The notes below the pieces were generated by a model. That model saw nothing but the letters and a program-made list of their open reading frames with translations. It had not been told where the DNA came from and ran no database searches. A stretch of 64,000 bases of DNA from Linanthus parryae (Eukaryota > Streptophyta > Magnoliopsida > Ericales > Polemoniaceae), in NCBI GenBank assembly GCA_023055425.1, contig JALGPY010000008.1, positions 10,674,501-10,738,500 on the forward strand, in the 5' to 3' direction. The translations under genes were made by a program, and so were the position numbers. This document shows positions 21,241 through 33,842 of this stretch, in pieces (positions within the stretch are counted from its first letter, which is position 1; each line of letters starts with the position of its first letter).

Positions 21241-22076
21241 AATTTTTATTAAAATCTTCCATCAAGTAACAAATCAAGTCAATCTTTAAATGAAAAGTCA
21301 GCCGAGGTTATAAGTCAAAGAACCATTCCTGGCGTGGTTCATTGCCCAATTTTTGTCCCCCAATTAGTTCACTAATACTGTCAAGTGTTCCGAACACAAA
21401 TCAACTCCCTGAACAACTTGTAACTGAAATGGAAACTCTTAAGATTAAACACCGAATTCATATGAGTTTCATATATTCACACACCATTGCATTTGCGATT
21501 GTTTATTCATCTCAATTTTCCCGAACCAGCAAACACATAATATTTGATTCTTTTAAGAGAATGCATATCCATAGAAGCCACATCATCATCATCATCACCT
21601 GATCTTTCCAGCGAGAAACCCCGAAATCAATCAAACCCACTTTATCGTCATCATCTGAGTTTCAGAGAAGCCCCAATTAATAAATCGAATCAAGTTTATC
21701 GGCATATCGTTTCCGGGATCTTCGAAACGACCGGCGTTGTACTTGGTTCAGAGCCCGTCTTAAGGTTTCTCTCCTTAAGTGGTGGTTGTGGTGGTGACGG
21801 TGGCAACCAGTGGTGGAAGAGAGGGAGACAGAGAGGGAAGACAGACGGTGTGAGACAGGGTAGATCTGATGGATTTCAAATTTCGTGGGTGGAGGCGGTG
21901 GCTGTGTTTGTGGTGGCGACCAGTGGTGGCGGATGAAAGAGATGAGCAGAGGAGCGGTGGCGTGATGGCTGTGGGTGAAAGAGATGGAGACCGAGAGGGA
22001 GGAGCAGCGATGGAGCCACCATCCCTTCCTGTTATGTCGTTCTCGGTAAAACCATTACAGCTTTAAAGATTTCCTC
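21241..22076. other. Intergenic stretch with a GGTGGT-rich part
   Basis: No recognisable gene. At 21770-21960 the plus strand is GGTGGTGG-rich with AGAGAGG runs; the overlapping open frames here (21544-21936 and 21869-22066) look compositional. A short ATCATC run is at 21580-21598. Confidence 0.4.
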
Positions 22077-22740
22077 CTAAATATCCTTAGCACCTCTGGC
22101 ATGCAAGACACTCCTAAGAAGCTCTGTTGGGTTGGTGCAATCACTTAGTCCACATGGCTCTATAGAAATTCCATAATCTTCAATAAGGATGACTACGATG
22201 ATAGCAGTGACTCCACCTCTCCCATTTTCAGAGCTAAGGTGTTGGCTAGTCAATTCCTTGAAGTTTGGCTTCTGCAAGCCAAAGGGTCGCATGGCCAACA
22301 TACAGAAACTAAGAAAGAAGCGATTAGGATTAGAGGAAGCCACTGCAGAAGGGAAAAAACAGAGATTTTTGTATGGACTTCCAGGACCAAGAAGAAGAAG
22401 ACAGTCCACTAGTTTGCTCAGGATTGTGGCAGGGTTCTTTTCATGCATCGAAAACAGACTGCGGGGGACTTCCCTAACGCGATATTGGATGCCATTGCTA
22501 CTGCTGTTTGCTACCTTCATGACAGAAATTTTAAACATTTTTAAAATCTTCATTAACAACTCTTGTGTTTTTAATCTCCTTCAACAGTTGCTAGAGACTA
22601 CTCAGGAGAAGGAGCTGAAGCGGCCAGGGATGTGGAAGAGAAAGCTGAAGGATATCCAGACAATTAGTTCTAGCCTATGTTGTTTATCTTGTAATTTGCT
22701 AATAGAGAATTTTAAGAACAAGATGATGTAACTTATTAGT
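22077..22740 (+). pseudogene. Unrecognised decayed coding-like segment
   Basis: Open frames of 160 codons (minus, 22077-22559) and 180 codons (plus, 22189-22731) overlap. A third, interrupted plus frame reads FRAKVLASQFLEVWLLQAKG and later GRVLFMHRKQTAGDFPNAIL and RDYSGEGAEAARDVEEKAEG, which has the look of real protein sequence broken by a TAG and an intron-like gap. I do not recognise a family. It may be a pseudogene fragment. Confidence 0.25.
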
Positions 22741-22989
22741 ATGATCTTGCGTTTTTAGTTTGGTAGGTTTTGAAGAGGGCTTCAGGCTATGCTCTCTGTT
22801 TTTTGTTTGAATGTTTTTGCTTCCTATGCTCTTGGTATCTATGAAAATTTCTCTTTTCTTTTCAAAAAAAATGTTTTATACAATAGATACACACATTTTA
22901 ATAGTGATCATTAGAAAATAAATACAAATCGAAAAATTAAAAATCAAACTAGATAAACAATGAATTTAGAAAGATCCTTGCGAACAAAA

Positions 22990-23262
22990 TAAATTTAAAA
23001 TGAAAAGAAATAAATGAATAATGAATGTTTTGTTTAAGATTGGTTTTAGTTCCTTAAAAACGAAAAGCTTGGCTTTAACGGGTCTCGTGAACTTGCCCGC
23101 GCCGTTGGACAGAAAAAAAAAAAAGAACTTGCCCACGCCTGCCCATTTATACGCGGGTTTAAACGGGCAGGGCACTACCAACTCGTTTTTCTAAACGGGC
23201 GGGTTTTAGCCTTATAAAGGCCACGGGCGGGCAAGTTAGTTGGGCTGATATTGACAGCCCTA
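22990..23262. mobile_element. hAT-type non-autonomous element, right terminus
   Basis: AT-rich DNA changes to alternating GCCCGCCC/GGGCGGG sequence from about 23080, ending TTGACAGCCCTA at 23251-23262, the inverted form of the plant hAT terminus TAGGGCTGTCAA. The left terminus was not found, so the left boundary is only approximate. Confidence 0.5.
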
Positions 23263-23279
23263 GAATTGTTCAAGTAGTG

Positions 23280-24148
23280 AGAAGAAGATTCAAAGTATAC
23301 AGTGGAAGCTGAATATGCGTATGGAAAGCTCGTGAAGAAACTAAAAGAAAGTTATAGACTGTCATAGTTGTCACACGGGAAATAATCTTCGTCGGACAAT
23401 GGAAAGTGGCATTAAGTTGTTTCTTAGGGTATGACATATTCGTCCAGAGTAAAAAAGTCATGTGAACTTGAGATGTCCAGATAAGAACTTGTCACTGATA
23501 ACAACCTTAAAGATGGGAAGGAGATTATACCAAAAGGTCCGAGGAATGTGTCGGAGCATCAAGTGAATGGGAGAAAAGGAATGGTGGAGACGATTCAAAC
23601 CAATAAAGATAGTGACGGTGCAAGACTTCGGGTATTTAAAAGAAAAGACGTAAGTATACCTTATCAATGGACATTCTTCTTGGAGTTGTAAGGACTAGAG
23701 TGGGAGTACAAACTCAAGAAGCGTGTGATCCAGGTGGGGTATGGAAGGAAGGGGTGCGATGTTGAGTTCAGATTGGTTTAAGTTCCAAGGCAAGGAATAC
23801 GAATAAGGCTATTACAATGAAACTTGTAAAGATTCTGGGACCAATAGGGATTAAGGTCAACAACATGACGATACTAGATCAAAGTATCAATGTGGCTCAG
23901 ACCAACCGAGATGCTAGAGAACCTGAACCAAAAAGAAAACTGGGTAGCTTCAGAAGGACACTAAAAAAAAATTTAAGGATGTTATAATTTTCACCCACCT
24001 GGGTATCAACGTCGGTCGAGAAGTGACAAGGAAATGGGCTGCAATCGAGAGAACCAACATAGTATCTAGACGGAATAAGGGGAAAGGCGATGAGAAAAGG
24101 TATGGTTAGGTGATCTTCGGGGACGAAGATTCTTTCAAGGGGGGAGAA
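23280..24148 (+). mobile_element. Degenerate 3' internal part of a Tekay-like chromovirus
   Basis: No long frame survives. The last bases, GGGGACGAAGATTCTTTCAA then GGGGGGAGAA (polypurine tract, about 24136-24148), are the usual 3' end of Tekay/Del-type chromovirus pol just before the LTR. The preceding ~850 bp is read as the decayed pol end only because of this position. Confidence 0.5.
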
Positions 24149-25976
24149 TGTAACACCCTGCAAGTTCCTAATAGCTCAGAGTTGGGTATCTTAAAAATTG
24201 GGGATCAAACTGAAATCCTTAAACTATTTTGATTTGGCAATATGTGGTTCAACGGTGACTGCTGACTTCTGATATGACAGAATTGTCAGAAATGTGGAGT
24301 GAGAATGAACATGGACATAATTGGGGTATTTTTTTTTTTTTTGAAAATTAGCAAAGGATGACAATTTGCACTCTAGCCCTAAACTTTAACTATTTACATT
24401 TGGCTCCCCCTATGTGTCACCCATGCAAGAGTAGTTTGTGAAAAGGGTCAAGTTCCACTATGAGTTGTCACACTTTCTCTAGCAGCTTCCAGATCAAATG
24501 GAAAAGGAAAATTTGAGGGGATAAAACTTCTTCTTCATCCCTCTAACACAACCACCCAAACAACCACCATCACCACCTGTACACCACCTCTGTCACCTAT
24601 CAGGTCGAGCTACTGCTACCAGAGTAGGTCCACAACCTTGTGAGCAATTTCCCTCAAGCAATTCGAGGAAAGAACAAGGGAAAAGGGAGAAATCGAAGCT
24701 TGACCGCAAAGAACCCTATGTGAGTTTTCACGAAATCCTCTCACCATGTTGCGATTTGGCCAGAAAAACCTATTGATTCGTGATCCCCATCTCCAGGCGA
24801 TCTCAACGATACCAAGAACACGCCGTATCTCGCTGTTTTTACCGACAGTTGCCGGAATCTGCTACCCGCCGCCGAAAACTGCTCGAAGCAGTTCAAGAGT
24901 CCGGTAAACTCATGTTTTCACCGCTAATTCACCTATAATGGCTTCCCTGCGGTATGTAACTGACTTATAGTGAAATACCAGGTTGAAACTGTGAGTATTT
25001 GGTCGTTATCAAGCTGCTAGCTCGCCGGAATCCGCCATGTCCGACGAGTTCCTGAAGCTTTGGCTGGAAAGTTATAAACTACTCGTTCCTTCGCCGTTTT
25101 CACTTCTGGTTGCATCCTTGTGACCCTAATAACACCGGTAGTACACTGGAGGTATCCAATCATGCCCAGATTGTAGTTTGATCGCTGTTGATTCGTGTGT
25201 TCATCGCTTTTTCGACTTGTGAACTAGCCCTGTTCTTCGGCCTGTAAGTTGCCTATTTGTTGATTTCTTCGCATGATTTTTGACTCTATGGATTCACTGC
25301 AATTAGTAATACAACTTTCGTGTAGTTTTCATCTCTCAATTCGATCTCTAACCTGCCTGATTTTGTCACCAAAGTTTTTGCAACTATTCTTTCAAGTTAT
25401 CATGTTCATACTCTGATTTTTGACATGTGTTTGTACCCGAATTTGAGCCCTTGTAACTCACTCCCTGTTTGATGTTTTTAGTTGTCTTGGTGGATTAATG
25501 GGTGGTATAGGAATGGGGAACTAAATATGAAATTGGCATAACTGTGTTTCAATGGATAATTTGGATTACTAGTATACCATTCTCTTTACTATTTGAGGTG
25601 GGTCAGGACACTGGGAAACATGTTGACTAGTACAGGTTTAACATTTTCAAAATCTCTTATATAAATATCTATTTTTGTCATAAAATAATTTATGTTTTTT
25701 GTAATTTGATGTCGTGACGTCACTGCCTCTGATACCCTGGCAGGTGAGTATGTGGGAAATCGGGAAGTAGGAAATCACCTAGAGGGTCGACACACCAGCA
25801 TATACGAGATATAATAGTAAGTTATTTTTGAAATTTCAGTTTCTTTAATTCCGTCTTGTAACAGAACCGTTAGGGTTAGACTCCTTGCTGGGCACTCCCG
25901 TGCTTGGCGGAGCATCTCCGGAGGGTCTGGGGGATCCAAGTGTAACTCTCCAGTACTCTAGGATGGGGGTATTACA
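24149..25976 (+). repeat. Chromovirus-type LTR (Tekay/Del-like)
   Basis: 1828 bp starting TGTAACACCC directly after a polypurine tract and ending GGGTATTACA, the usual terminal pair of Tekay/Del LTRs. An ATATAAATA motif near 25660 may be its TATA box. It is a 3' LTR of a plus-strand element whose body is largely gone. A degraded copia starts right after it. Confidence 0.65.
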
Positions 25977-26318
25977 CTTCAAGTCTGAGGATTGCAATTA
26001 TATTAGCACTACGAGAAGCGATTGTGACTTTAACATAATCTAATGTATCCTTCTCGTTGTGGGTCAATCCATTATGCCATTTCTCCTAATGCATACCTAT
26101 GTGTTAGACTTGATATCTCCATATCAATCTACACACATACTAGTCTATATTTGATCCCCTGTTAACCAATATAATGGACTAGGGATACTTAAGATAAACA
26201 ACACATTGTATCTAAGGACTTCATTATATTAATTATCACAATATATAATAAATGAATATTCTAGCCAAAACAATGTTCATACTAAATATAGATTGCATCT
26301 AGGGAACCTATTCCAACA
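25977..26318 (-). repeat. 3' LTR of a minus-strand Ty1/copia element
   Basis: The minus strand reads AGTGGGAGAG (polypurine tract) then TGTTGGAATAGG, the start of the LTR at 26318. The far end is hidden at the junction with the chromovirus LTR, so its length is uncertain. Confidence 0.55.
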
Positions 26319-28527
26319 CTCTCCCACTTGCACTAGAGCATATCTGGTGCATCTCGTATGCCTATAGATCTTGCGTTCCCTTCATGCTTTCGATGCGCAA
26401 GTGGTTTCGTGAGCGGATCTGAAAGATTGTCATCCGTTGGAATCTTGCACATCTTCACATCTCCTCGATCGATCATATCACAAATAAGATGGAATCACCC
26501 AAGTACATGCTTTGATTTCTGGTGTGATCTTGGTTCCTTGGTTTGTGCGATCGCCCCAGAGTTGTCACAGTACAACTCTATGGGATCCATGATGCTAGGG
26601 ACCACACCGAGCTCAGTGATAAACTTCTTTATCCAAACTGCCTCTTTTGCTGCTTCCGCAACGGCAATGTACTCAGCTTCTGTTGTAGAATCAGCAACTG
26701 TCCCTTGCTTGGAACTCTTTCAGCTTACAGCTCCTCCATTCAGGCAAAACACGTATCCAGACTGCGATCTGTAGTCATGTTTGTCGGTTTGGAAGCTTGC
26801 ATCAGTGTAACCAATTACACTTAGCTCTTCCTTACCTCCAAATATCAAGAACACGTCCTTAGTCCTTCTCAAGTACTTTAGGATGTTCTTGACAGCAATC
26901 CAGTGACTCTCACCCGGGATTGGACTTATATCTTCTCACCATACTCAACGCATACGTCTGGTCTAGTACACAACATGGCATACATGATGGATCATATGGT
27001 ATCCTACTCATGCGGTCCTTCTCAATCTCATTGGAGGGATAGTCATTCTTAGAAAGTGTGACTCCATGCGACATGGTAAAGTATCCCTTCTTGGAATCTT
27101 GCATGTTCAACCTATTCAACACCTTGTCTATATATGTACTTTGACTTAGGCCGAGCAGCTTACTAGATCTATCCCTATAGTTCTTTATACCAAGTATATA
27201 AGCTGCATCTCCTAAGTCCTACATTGTGAAACACTTTCCTAGCCAATCTTTAACAGATTGCAAAGTAGGAATATCTTTTCCAATGATTAGTATGTCATCA
27301 ACATACAAGACCAGAAATACTACAGAGCTCCCACTAACCTTCTTGTAGACACAGGGCTCATCTTCGTTCTTGATGAAGCCAAACTCTTTGACTGAGTCAT
27401 CAAAACGTCGATTCCAGCTCCTAGAAGCTTACTTTAATCCATAAATGGATCTTTGTAGCTTACATACTTTATTGGCATTCTATGGATCCTCAAAACCCTC
27501 CGGTTGTGTCATATACACATCCTCTAGGAGGTCACCATAAAGGAACGCTGTTTTGACATCCATTTGCCAAATCTCATAGTCGTAGTATGCTGCAATAGCA
27601 AGTAGAATTCGAATGAATTTGGTCATGGCGACTGGTGAAAAGGTCTCATCATAGTAATTACCATGAATCTGTTAATACCCTTTAGCAACCAATCGCCCCT
27701 TATAGGCAACTACCTTGCCATCCATGCCGGTTTTCTTCTTGAAGACCCACTTGCACCCTATGGGCTGAGCCCCTTCAGGTGGTTCCACCAAAGTCCATAC
27801 TTTGTTGGTGTACATGGAATCCATTTCGGATCTCATGGCTTCTAGCCACTTCTTGGAGTCTGGGCCTTTCAGGCTTCCCTGTAGGTTGAAGGCTCTTCAT
27901 CCATGAGTGGTAGGTCACCGGGCTCAGTCACGAGAAGTCCGTACCTCTCTGGCTCATGACGTACTCTACCTGATCTACAGAGTTCCTGTGTTACCTGAAC
28001 AGGTTTTTCCACAACAACTTGCAGTTCCTGCTCATGTTCCATCATCGGTTCAGTGATTTGTGGTTCTTGAATTTCTATAAGTTCTACAGCCCTCCCACTT
28101 GCTTCTTTAGAGACAAACTCTCTTTCTAGAAACATGCCGGTCCGAGCTACAAACACTTTGTTCTCGGTGGGATTGTAGAAATAATACCCTTTCGTTTCCT
28201 TAGGATATCTCACAAACTTACACTTATCCGCTTTGGGCCCGAGCTTGTCCGTTTGTAAACACTTTACATAGACGTCGCAGCTCCAGATCTTCATAAACGA
28301 CTCTATGGGAGGCTTCGTAGTCCATATCTCATATGGTCTTAATGACTGATTTAGATGGAACACGGTTAATGGTAAAAGCTGCCGTCATTAGAGCATGTCC
28401 CCAAGATGATATCGGAAGATCCGTTTGAGACATCACAGTCGCACCATATCCAATAATGTGCGATTCCTCCTCTCGGACACGCCATTCCATTGTGGCGTTC
28501 CGGGTGGAGTGAGGTGGGATACTATCC
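26319..28527 (-). pseudogene. Ty1/copia pol remnant (integrase, reverse transcriptase, RNase H)
   Basis: On the minus strand, with several stops and frame breaks, one reads the integrase end (VSHLTPPGTPQWNGVSERRN near 28480), the integrase-reverse transcriptase linker (27869-28363, open for 164 codons), reverse transcriptase with YVDD (VVFLVLYVDDILI near 27320) and RNase H near 26700-26570 (TTEAEYIAVAEAAKEAVW and a YCDNSGAI motif). It is a single collinear copia pol. At 28527 the integrase is cut by another LTR. Confidence 0.8.
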
Positions 28528-30391
28528 TGTTGGGAATCATATTCAGAAAGCCATATTTATGGTTGAATTAATAATTCTTAATATATAACTATTTGCATTT
28601 TAATGTAGCAAACACACGAGTATGCAAATGCTGTTTATTATTTGCCATATAAATATGCATTATAAAGTCCAATGTTCCATACCTAAGACAATTGGACATG
28701 CAGACGAGTTCGGGCATGCACGAGATTGATTGTCTGTTATTTATGGAATATAAATAAGGGTTCACAGTCTAGATGATTTTGGACAAACCATCGGAATGAC
28801 TGTAGTGTAACATTATAGTGACACATCTCGCTCAAGAAAACGGTGTAGTTTCAACTTGTTACACTAGCATATTTTGTGTATGTTGAACAGGACCGCCATA
28901 TGAAATATAATTATCTCTGACTGACCGAAGTGAGATAATATAATATTTCATTGTTATTGGTAATATTGGAAACACTTAATCTATGATTATTTATGTGGAC
29001 ACAAATCTTGACTAATCATTATTTTGATATATTGAGTGAGATTCATATGCGAGTCAACAATCCTGGTATATTGGATAATGATTGTTATGATTTGGTGAAA
29101 GCTAAACGAATCATGGAATCCACGTCTCGTATGAGAATGATGTACCCTCCTGGGAGCTCACTAGGTTTTGTTATGTCAAGTCTTGCCAGCTGGTTATTTG
29201 CAACCAGACATAACGAATAAGGGTTGAGCAGTTTAGATCAAGGAATACATAAGATGTTGATGAGATTGAAATTGTCAGTAAGAGTAGATCAGCATTAACG
29301 GGAATTTGTCATCTTAACGTGGGGAGTTATCTGATATTAATAACTGGAGCTCATACATAATGATAAGAATAAATGTCGGAGTGCAATTATAGTTTTATGG
29401 TGGAGTAAACTATAATTAATAATTAGTTTGAATTTAATTCGGTTGAATTATGATTTCAAATATTATTGGGAGCCGATTCATTTAATTTCTCCAGAGGTCC
29501 CCGACGTAGTCCAACACAAGCGTGATCATGTGATTCACAAGTGTTTTTGAGTCTCAAGTGTGTGGAATGTAAATTGAGATTATGTTTGATATTTTATAGT
29601 TGATAGGTATTACTATAAACCATATAATTAGGAATTAATTGCAAGCTACAATAAAGTTTGTAGGGAGGGACTTGCTATGTAAAGTTTTCCTACAAGGGAC
29701 TTGTGTACAATTATGGGTATTCCTAATATTAGGGTTAGTAATATGTCTCTATAAATAGTACACCATAGTTCTTAAGTGAGGATGATTGATGATACATCTG
29801 TTCCACACAAGAAAGAAAAACCCAGCTGTGCCATCATGAGCTTTTCTTGTTCGAATCACCATTGAACTTGAATCGGAGCTTGGATCATACGTCGGAAGGC
29901 TTCCGGACATACCAGATTCCGTTTTGGGGTTCTAGGCATAGATAATGATCTCGGATCGCTTTTGGCAAAACACGAAAGTTGTAGATCTTGAAAAAACGAA
30001 GAGACAGTAAAATACGGCGCGTCGATCGGAACTGTAAAACTCCAGATATCGCCGGTCAAAGTGTCTGGTCCGTAGTTGATTTTCAGCAGGATAGGAATTC
30101 AGTTTTTGGAGCATAACTAGAGCTACAGATGTCGGATGAAGACAAGTCATATATGAAAATAATGTATATCGACGAGACGGACGCAATGACACATGTCCTG
30201 ATGTCAGATTCAGAACAGAGCTTCGGTAGTGGCTGATCAAAGTCTCGGGATTCGTGTCGTCCCAGTCCAGATGGACTGTGGTAAGTTTATTCCGCAAGCT
30301 AACTTACCACAGTAATTTTTTTGAATGCCTATGATTATTTCTCTGCATAAATCACGTGGTCCGGGACAAATCTCATCGAATTTTCCCTTCA
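28528..30391 (+). repeat. 1.86-kb LTR inserted into the copia integrase
   Basis: Starts TGTTGGGAATCATATTC within the copia integrase frame and ends TTCA two bases before a tRNA-Met primer site. TATAAATA at 29750-29757 is a likely LTR promoter. Small open frames inside (28993-29220, 29856-30297 minus) are not recognised. The partner LTR and the rest of the coding region were not found, so this is a truncated element. Flanking TATCC at 28523-28527 would be the target copy. Confidence 0.6.
29750..29757 (+). promoter_or_regulatory. TATA box in the LTR
   Basis: TATAAATA about 635 bp upstream of the LTR end, on the sense strand of the element defined by the primer site. Confidence 0.4.
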
Positions 30392-30393
30392 AG

Positions 30394-30406
30394 TGGTATC
30401 AGAGTC
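30394..30406 (+). other. Primer binding site complementary to initiator tRNA-Met
   Basis: TGGTATCAGAGTC follows the LTR by two bases. TGGTATCAGAGC is the standard plant initiator tRNA-Met primer site; the last base differs. Confidence 0.75.
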
Positions 30407-31375
30407 AACGTTGATTTTATGCTTAGATTAATAAAACCATGTTGTCCAATTAAAATACGGTAATTGTGTGAATGGGCTGCATTGTGCTAACGATGTTTTG
30501 CAGATTCACTGTTATTATGGCCATATTAAAATTGTATTTTATGTTTGTGGTTGTGGTTTTATTGCCGTGTTTTTTGCACTATTTTGGGTTGTAATTAATT
30601 GTAAAGTCACCATATTAAAATTATTCTTCTATCTCTTTTATCTTTCTTTTCCATTTTGTTTTTGAGTTATTTCGAATCATCTTTTTGTACTAACATATTC
30701 TGAATTGTTTGTTTTCAGTAGATTTTCCACAACATTGGATTTGAATTCTTGGATTCTACTAGTTTCCACAACATTGGAAATTAGTAGAATCCAAAATTTA
30801 CTAGTATTTCTTATTAGTTTATTTTGTAATAATGGTACAATTTGGATTCTTGGAGAGCAAGTCGGTGTGGCCTATTTATAGGCGACTCTACAAGAAGTTC
30901 TAATGGATGAGTGGTGAGAGAGAATTGATGAGAGATATCTTTGATCGGATGTGTGAGGTTAGGGTTTCATAGTTGTAGGCCATGAGGATGAGAGTACCGC
31001 GTAGACATGGTCCACGAATTGAGCTGTCTCTCCCCTACGATGTATTCCCTCATTGATATAGTAAAATTCTCCTCCTCCCATGGATGTTAGCGGTTTTGCC
31101 GAACCACGTTAAATTCTTGTGTGTTGTTTTTCTTCTCTTATATGGCGTGTGTGTAGTGGGTGATCGTGCGGCGTGTTTTTTCTTCTTTTGCGACGGGAAT
31201 TCGGGTGACGAATAATTCCCCAACACATTTCCTATCCCAACAATTTTTTGGATATTCTGCTCAGAAACGAATCACATAACACCTTAGCAACAAATCACAA
31301 TTTATCACACCACTTTGTAGGAATTCATACTAGTAATTTAATGTACTGTATGATACATAGCATAGACAGAGATTA
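30407..31375 (+). repeat. Leader of the truncated element and a second copia-type LTR remnant
   Basis: No gag frame follows the primer site. From about 30900 to 31245 the sequence resembles the distal part of a copia LTR (GTTTTGCCGAACCACGTTAA, then TTCTTGTGTGTTGTTTTT, ending ATCCCAACA). A pair of TTTCCACAACATTGGA repeats lies at 30720-30780. This suggests a second, different LTR remnant next to the first. Confidence 0.4.
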
Positions 31376-32170
31376 GATTGTTACCTAAAGAAATGACCCG
31401 TGTCCAGTATCTCTACCTCAAGCTTAACCGACTCGTGATCCACGTAGTCCTTAAAGAACAGACGTATTATTGTAGGCAGCTCTATGAGATCGTTTTTTGT
31501 AGTGTCGTAAATACCCATGCATAATGGGCAATTCCAATACTCTAAATCGGAGACTTTAATATATAACACGCGTAATTTGATTGGAAAATCTGATAAAATT
31601 GGAAAATCTGTGAAGTCTCGGAGAAGGAGTTGACAGAGATCCACAATATGGTATATACCACGGTAAACACTTTCACCCCCTTAGTTTGATTGAAGAACGC
31701 TTTCACCCCTTTAAGTTGGAAAATGACACTTGCAGAACCCTTTTTGATTGTTTGGATGGAAGAGATTATGGTTCGTCAAACCTGGAATCCTGTTTTCTAA
31801 ATATACAATTTCGGATTGATTTGTACATTAAAAAAAATTGACTAGCACAAATTGGAAACCATATTTTTCAATTTCAAAACCCTATTTTCAATTACAAAAC
31901 TCACTATGTTAATTTCTGAATCATATTTTTCAATGGACCAATCACGCCAGAGAAATTGTGATTTATCACTATTTATCAACACGATTATGGGATGGGCAAT
32001 GTTCTTGACACGGAAGCTTATTATGATCGTAGGAATATTTTGGTGCACGGACAATTTTATCCTCTTGAAATGGTGAGTTGGGCCCACAAAGATATGAGTA
32101 GTTTATCCACGGTTCCCAAGCAATTATGTGAAACACGAGACCCTATCCCTCATTCTACGCCTAAACAACT
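31376..32170. other. Stretch with small unrecognised open frames
   Basis: A minus frame at 31381-31644 (87 codons, containing LEYWNCPLCMGIYDTTKNDL) and overlapping frames at 31842-32273 have no family I recognise. Composition is AT-rich. They may be gene or transposon fragments. Confidence 0.3.
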
Positions 32171-32173
32171 TAT

Positions 32174-32280
32174 GGTGTCAAAGGGTCGGGCTGGGTTGGT
32201 GGCGGGCTTGTGGGCGAAGGGGCTAGGCCGATTTTTTGGCCCAATGGGGAGGGAGTCGGGCCGGCTCGGTTAATTTAATG
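32174..32280. repeat. hAT-type terminal fragment
   Basis: GGTGTCAAAGGGTCGGGCTG followed by GGGC/GGCC-rich sequence to GGCCGGCTCGG, in AT-rich surroundings. The start matches the GGTGTCAA terminus seen at 53596. Confidence 0.45.
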
Positions 32281-32319
32281 ATATAATATTTATTATTTAA
32301 TGTTTATCCAATTAATTAT

Positions 32320-32522
32320 AGGATAAAAGACAATTTCCACCCTCCAATTATTGATTAAATACATTTTTCCCCTAGATTTCTCGATAAATACTTTTGGCAC
32401 CCCTGTCAGAGTTAAAAACTAACACCACACCACGAATGGGCAAAAAGACAAAATTACCCCTAGAATTTGATGAAATTACCCCACTATGAAGGTCATGTCC
32501 ACCTCACTTCCTAATCCTAAAA

Positions 32523-32568
<46 letters not shown>

Positions 32569-32734
32569 TTCCCCTTCTCTTAATCTCCAGATATTCAACT
32601 CCCACCTTTCTCCTCCTCACCTCCACCCCTCTATCTCTCTTTCCAGTCGGACCCCCCGACCCAGCCGTTGCCACCACCGGCGAAGCCGACAGCAACCCAG
32701 ACGAAACCATCAATGATTTTTCCCCTAGATAACT
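32320..32734. repeat. Element head with (CT)n tract, related to the GT-rich block at 9160-10440
   Basis: Begins GGATAAAAGACAATTTCCAC with spaced CCCC motifs, then a (CT)n microsatellite at 32526-32564, then CACC- and CCGACC-rich sequence. The same order (TAAAAGACAA.TTCCACCC head, spaced poly-C motifs, then CACCACC-rich DNA) is seen on the minus strand from 10450 leftward. It is cut at about 32735 by the tandem LTR complex. Confidence 0.45.
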
Positions 32735-33842
32735 TTTAAACAAGTAAGATATCAACAGTAAACAAGTTCATTTGAACTGATAATGATATTAAATCACGAG
32801 TACCCAATGATTTTAAACTCATTTAATTTGATTAAGGCATATCCAGAGCCACAAACAACATCAATAGAGTAGTCAATTTTCTTTCAAGATCAATTAACCT
32901 TTAAGTTTAGCTGAGGCATGTCCAGAGCCACCAGCATGATCGATGTAAACAGAGGGATCACGAAATAATCACAAACGGTTCCTTCTAGGGTATATCAAAC
33001 CCTACACCCGAGCGTTAAGGGAGCCCATACGTCAATCCCCGCTCACAACAATATCTAAAAGGCCTTAAGTGTCGACACCCCTATACCGTAGTGACCCTTA
33101 CAAGTATAAGTAGCACTCTATAGCTCTAACAAACCCTTGGCCGCAATACATTGGTACATTTTGGCTCATCGGGGACGGTTTTTTGAACTATTAAGTTCTA
33201 TCCAATAATAAAAAGCATTGCTTCAATGGCATTAGCCATAAGAAAATGGAGGATCGCTTGGCGCCTCCCATTAATAAGACAACTCTGTACATCGTCCTAG
33301 ATCTATTCGAGTTATCTTATTACCTTCATAACCAAAGTCGATATACAATCTTCACAAGTCATTTTCAAGAGTTTTCACTCGATACTCCATCTTTTTCGAA
33401 ATTGATTTGTGCATTTTACTCGTGGTGTTGGTGGCTACCTCCGGTAGTAGCAGTTCAGGAAGAGGAGAAGAGACGGTGGTGCTGTGGTGGAGGAGTGGTG
33501 GTGATGAAGGAGGAAGAATCCCTCTCTCTCTCTCTACAATATGATGGTGTGGGAGGTGAAGAAGAAGAGGTGCCAAATTGGAGTAGACAAGTGGCAAGCA
33601 TGTGGGTGAAAGTGTAATTTTCTAAAATTTGGGGTACAAACAAGAATTAGAGGTTCTACTTAATTGTAGAGAATTTCACAACACCCTGAACATCTCTAGT
33701 GCTTCAAAATCATTATAACAAAGACCAAATATCGCCAACACTCCAAAATGCCCACTTTAAAGCCGTGAAAAACTATTTACAAATTCACCCCCAAAGTCTT
33801 GATATTGCACTAAAAACTTTCTCGGGAATTAGGGATGTTACA
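32735..33842 (-). repeat. LTR copy 1 of the tandem element, truncated
   Basis: Identical in layout to LTR 2 but missing about 450 bp at the low-coordinate side. On the minus strand it starts TGTAACATCCC at 33842 right after the polypurine tract. The ORFs at 33246-33617 and on the opposite strand recur in LTR 2 and are not genes. Confidence 0.8.

Noticed and set aside
27663..27845. Plus-strand frames at 26358-27845
   Set aside because: They are shadows of the minus-strand copia reverse transcriptase and RNase H.
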